Assembly (NCBI RefSeq): GCF_004297405.1
Contig: NZ_SCVC01000011.1
Span: 310,001-374,000, forward strand
DNA length: 64,000 nucleotides
Source: Reyranella sp.
GTDB taxonomy: Bacteria > Pseudomonadota > Alphaproteobacteria > Reyranellales > Reyranellaceae
Direction of reading: 5' to 3'
The stretch's first letter is position 1, and every line of letters starts with the position of its first letter. The position numbers were made by a program, and so were the translations under genes. The notes beneath the pieces are model-generated. The model saw only the letters and a list, made by a program, of their open reading frames with translations, had not been told where the DNA came from and made no database searches. This document shows, one piece after another, positions 62,991 through 64,000 of this stretch.

Positions 62991-64000
62991 CTAGTCGGGC
63001 TTGAACAGCTCCCGGGTGGCTCGGGTTTTCCCGCTCTCGATATCTCGCACGTTCACCATCGGATAGCCGACTGGGGCGTCGGCGCTGGCGAGCCAGGCGT
63101 CGACGATCATGTCGCGTACCGCCGTAGCGCCGGCCGCAAGTCTCTCGTCGGCAAAGGCAATGCCGCGTCGGTCGCCACGTTCGAGGCCGCCCTCCTTTTC
63201 AAGGGCGTAGAGCGGTTCGACCTGGGCAAGGGTGGCGAGCAACAATGCCTTCGTGCGTTGTTCGATCGAGCAGCCGCACGAGCGATAAGGACCGACTTTC
63301 GCGGCTATCGCCGACCGCACGAGGTTGTCCCGCACGAATTCGCTCTCGAATTGGGCATCGATATCCCTGTTCGTATAACCGTTGGGATTGGGATAAGCAC
63401 CCCAGCCTTCGTAGTGTACGGAAACATGCAGGGGTTGCGAGGCATCGCCCACGTAGTGGCTCCACACGCCGATGTCCCGAAGGATAAGTTTCTCCCGCAG
63501 CCGACGATCGGCTTCGAACCAGGCGCGCTCCTCGGCCGACAACGCCGTCTCTGCGCCTTTCTTTGTGGCACGCCAGTAGGCGAAGTCTTTGCGTAGCTGC
63601 TGCCAGCCGTCGACGATCGCATAGGGTAGGTAGCCTGCCTTGTATTGGGTAAAGCCCTTGGCCCGCAGCAGTGTGTCGTACTGTTCGCGTGTGTCCGGCA
63701 GATCGGCCAAGGGTAGGACGCCGACAACCGAGCCGTCATCCGCTAGGGAGACCCAATGTCCCGGATCGCGTTCGGCGTCGTGCGTCCGGCCGGCGCCTTT
63801 CGAGCGGTCGAGCTCACGGCCCATGACGGCGATATCGGCGATGGCAGCTTGTGTCCGCACGAAGGCGGGAATGGACTCCGGCAGTTTCTCGATCGCAATG
63901 CCACTGATCCATTCATGACCGGTGGCACCCCATGCCCAGCAGGGCGCAGGCGCGGCCACCAGGCCGACCCACAGCGCGGCAAGCCATCCAACCGTGCGAT
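62991..64000 (-). CDS. S1/P1-type nuclease family protein (5' end outside window)
   Basis: At least 336 residues remain; the frame continues through base 64000 as an export signal (TVGWLAALWVGLVAAP), so the start lies beyond the window. The mature end begins at CWAWGATGHEW, where the terminal Trp and the His bind zinc in P1/S1 nucleases. DPGHW and VWSHYVGDASQPLHVSVHYEG supply further His and Asp ligands of the trinuclear zinc site. GCSIEQRTK and a Cys pair follow. Family members hydrolyse single-stranded nucleic acids or phosphomonoesters in the periplasm. The C-terminus ends in LFKPD. Confidence 0.88.
   Translation of the reverse strand, partial: RTVGWLAALWVGLVAAPAPCWAWGATGHEWISGIAIEKLPESIPAFVRTQAAIADIAVMGRELDRSKGAGRTHDAERDPGHWVSLADDGSVVGVLPLADLPDTREQYDTLLRAKGFTQYKAGYLPYAIVDGWQQLRKDFAYWRATKKGAETALSAEERAWFEADRRLREKLILRDIGVWSHYVGDASQPLHVSVHYEGWGAYPNPNGYTNRDIDAQFESEFVRDNLVRSAIAAKVGPYRSCGCSIEQRTKALLLATLAQVEPLYALEKEGGLERGDRRGIAFADERLAAGATAVRDMIVDAWLASADAPVGYPMVNVRDIESGKTRATRELFKPD

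Overview
The window is high-GC, almost fully coding bacterial DNA. Gene content suggests a soil or water alphaproteobacterium: a MetH split into two proteins, an ArsR-methyltransferase regulator before metF, and many CaiB/BaiF CoA-transferases, Bug/TctC-type binding proteins, UbiD decarboxylases and DUF992/DUF2141 proteins. A Reyranella- or Bradyrhizobium-like lineage is a guess; there is no rRNA or tRNA to test it. I saw no tRNA, rRNA, CRISPR array, prophage, insertion sequence or replication origin.

Layout. (A) 1-14.4 kb, acyl-CoA and aromatic-acid catabolism: the 3' part of a feruloyl-CoA synthase, an acetoacetate-decarboxylase-like protein lacking the Schiff-base lysine, a luciferase-like monooxygenase, an SDR overlapping a D-threonine-aldolase-family gene, an MFS transporter coupled to a family III CoA-transferase, a second divergent CoA-transferase, an FkbM methyltransferase, three acyl-CoA dehydrogenases (two of them a tandem duplication) and an AEC transporter. 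(B) 14.4-18.1 kb, envelope and signalling: DUF992, MipA/OmpV and an OmpR/histidine-kinase pair. (C) 18.1-24.5 kb, a methionine operon on the minus strand: ArsR-methyltransferase fusion, metF, homocysteine methyltransferase module, cobalamin module of MetH and a TauE/SafE exporter, joined by 1-4 bp overlaps, with an operator-like palindrome in front. (D) 24.5-29.7 kb, housekeeping: MlaA and MlaC lipid-transport proteins, CysE, a TIM-barrel isomerase and EttA. (E) 29.7-36.3 kb, a CrbS-like transporter-fused hybrid histidine kinase with a convergent LuxR-type regulator, an MHS-family transporter, a clear terminator and inorganic pyrophosphatase. (F) 36.3-46.7 kb, mixed accessory genes: binding proteins, a double beta-barrel outer-membrane protein, a plant-like ketol-acid reductoisomerase divergent from an IclR regulator with matching palindromic sites, a 2OG-Fe oxygenase and a Rieske oxygenase. 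(G) 46.7-57.4 kb, a decarboxylase island: two UbiD-family operons (one with an NTF2-like protein and a sulfatase, the other with SRPBCC, UbiX and CopC-like proteins), an LigW-type amidohydrolase and a decayed isochorismatase-family gene. (H) 57.4-64 kb: a winged-helix/TPR regulator, DUF4142, an AsmA-like protein and the 3' part of an S1/P1-type nuclease.

The best candidate for an undescribed system is region G. Two prFMN-dependent decarboxylase operons, one apparent prFMN synthase and unusual partners (sulfatase, small-molecule binding proteins, a CopC-like protein) suggest catabolism of carboxylated, perhaps sulfated, aromatic compounds. The substrates are unknown and the pathway is inferred only from gene order.
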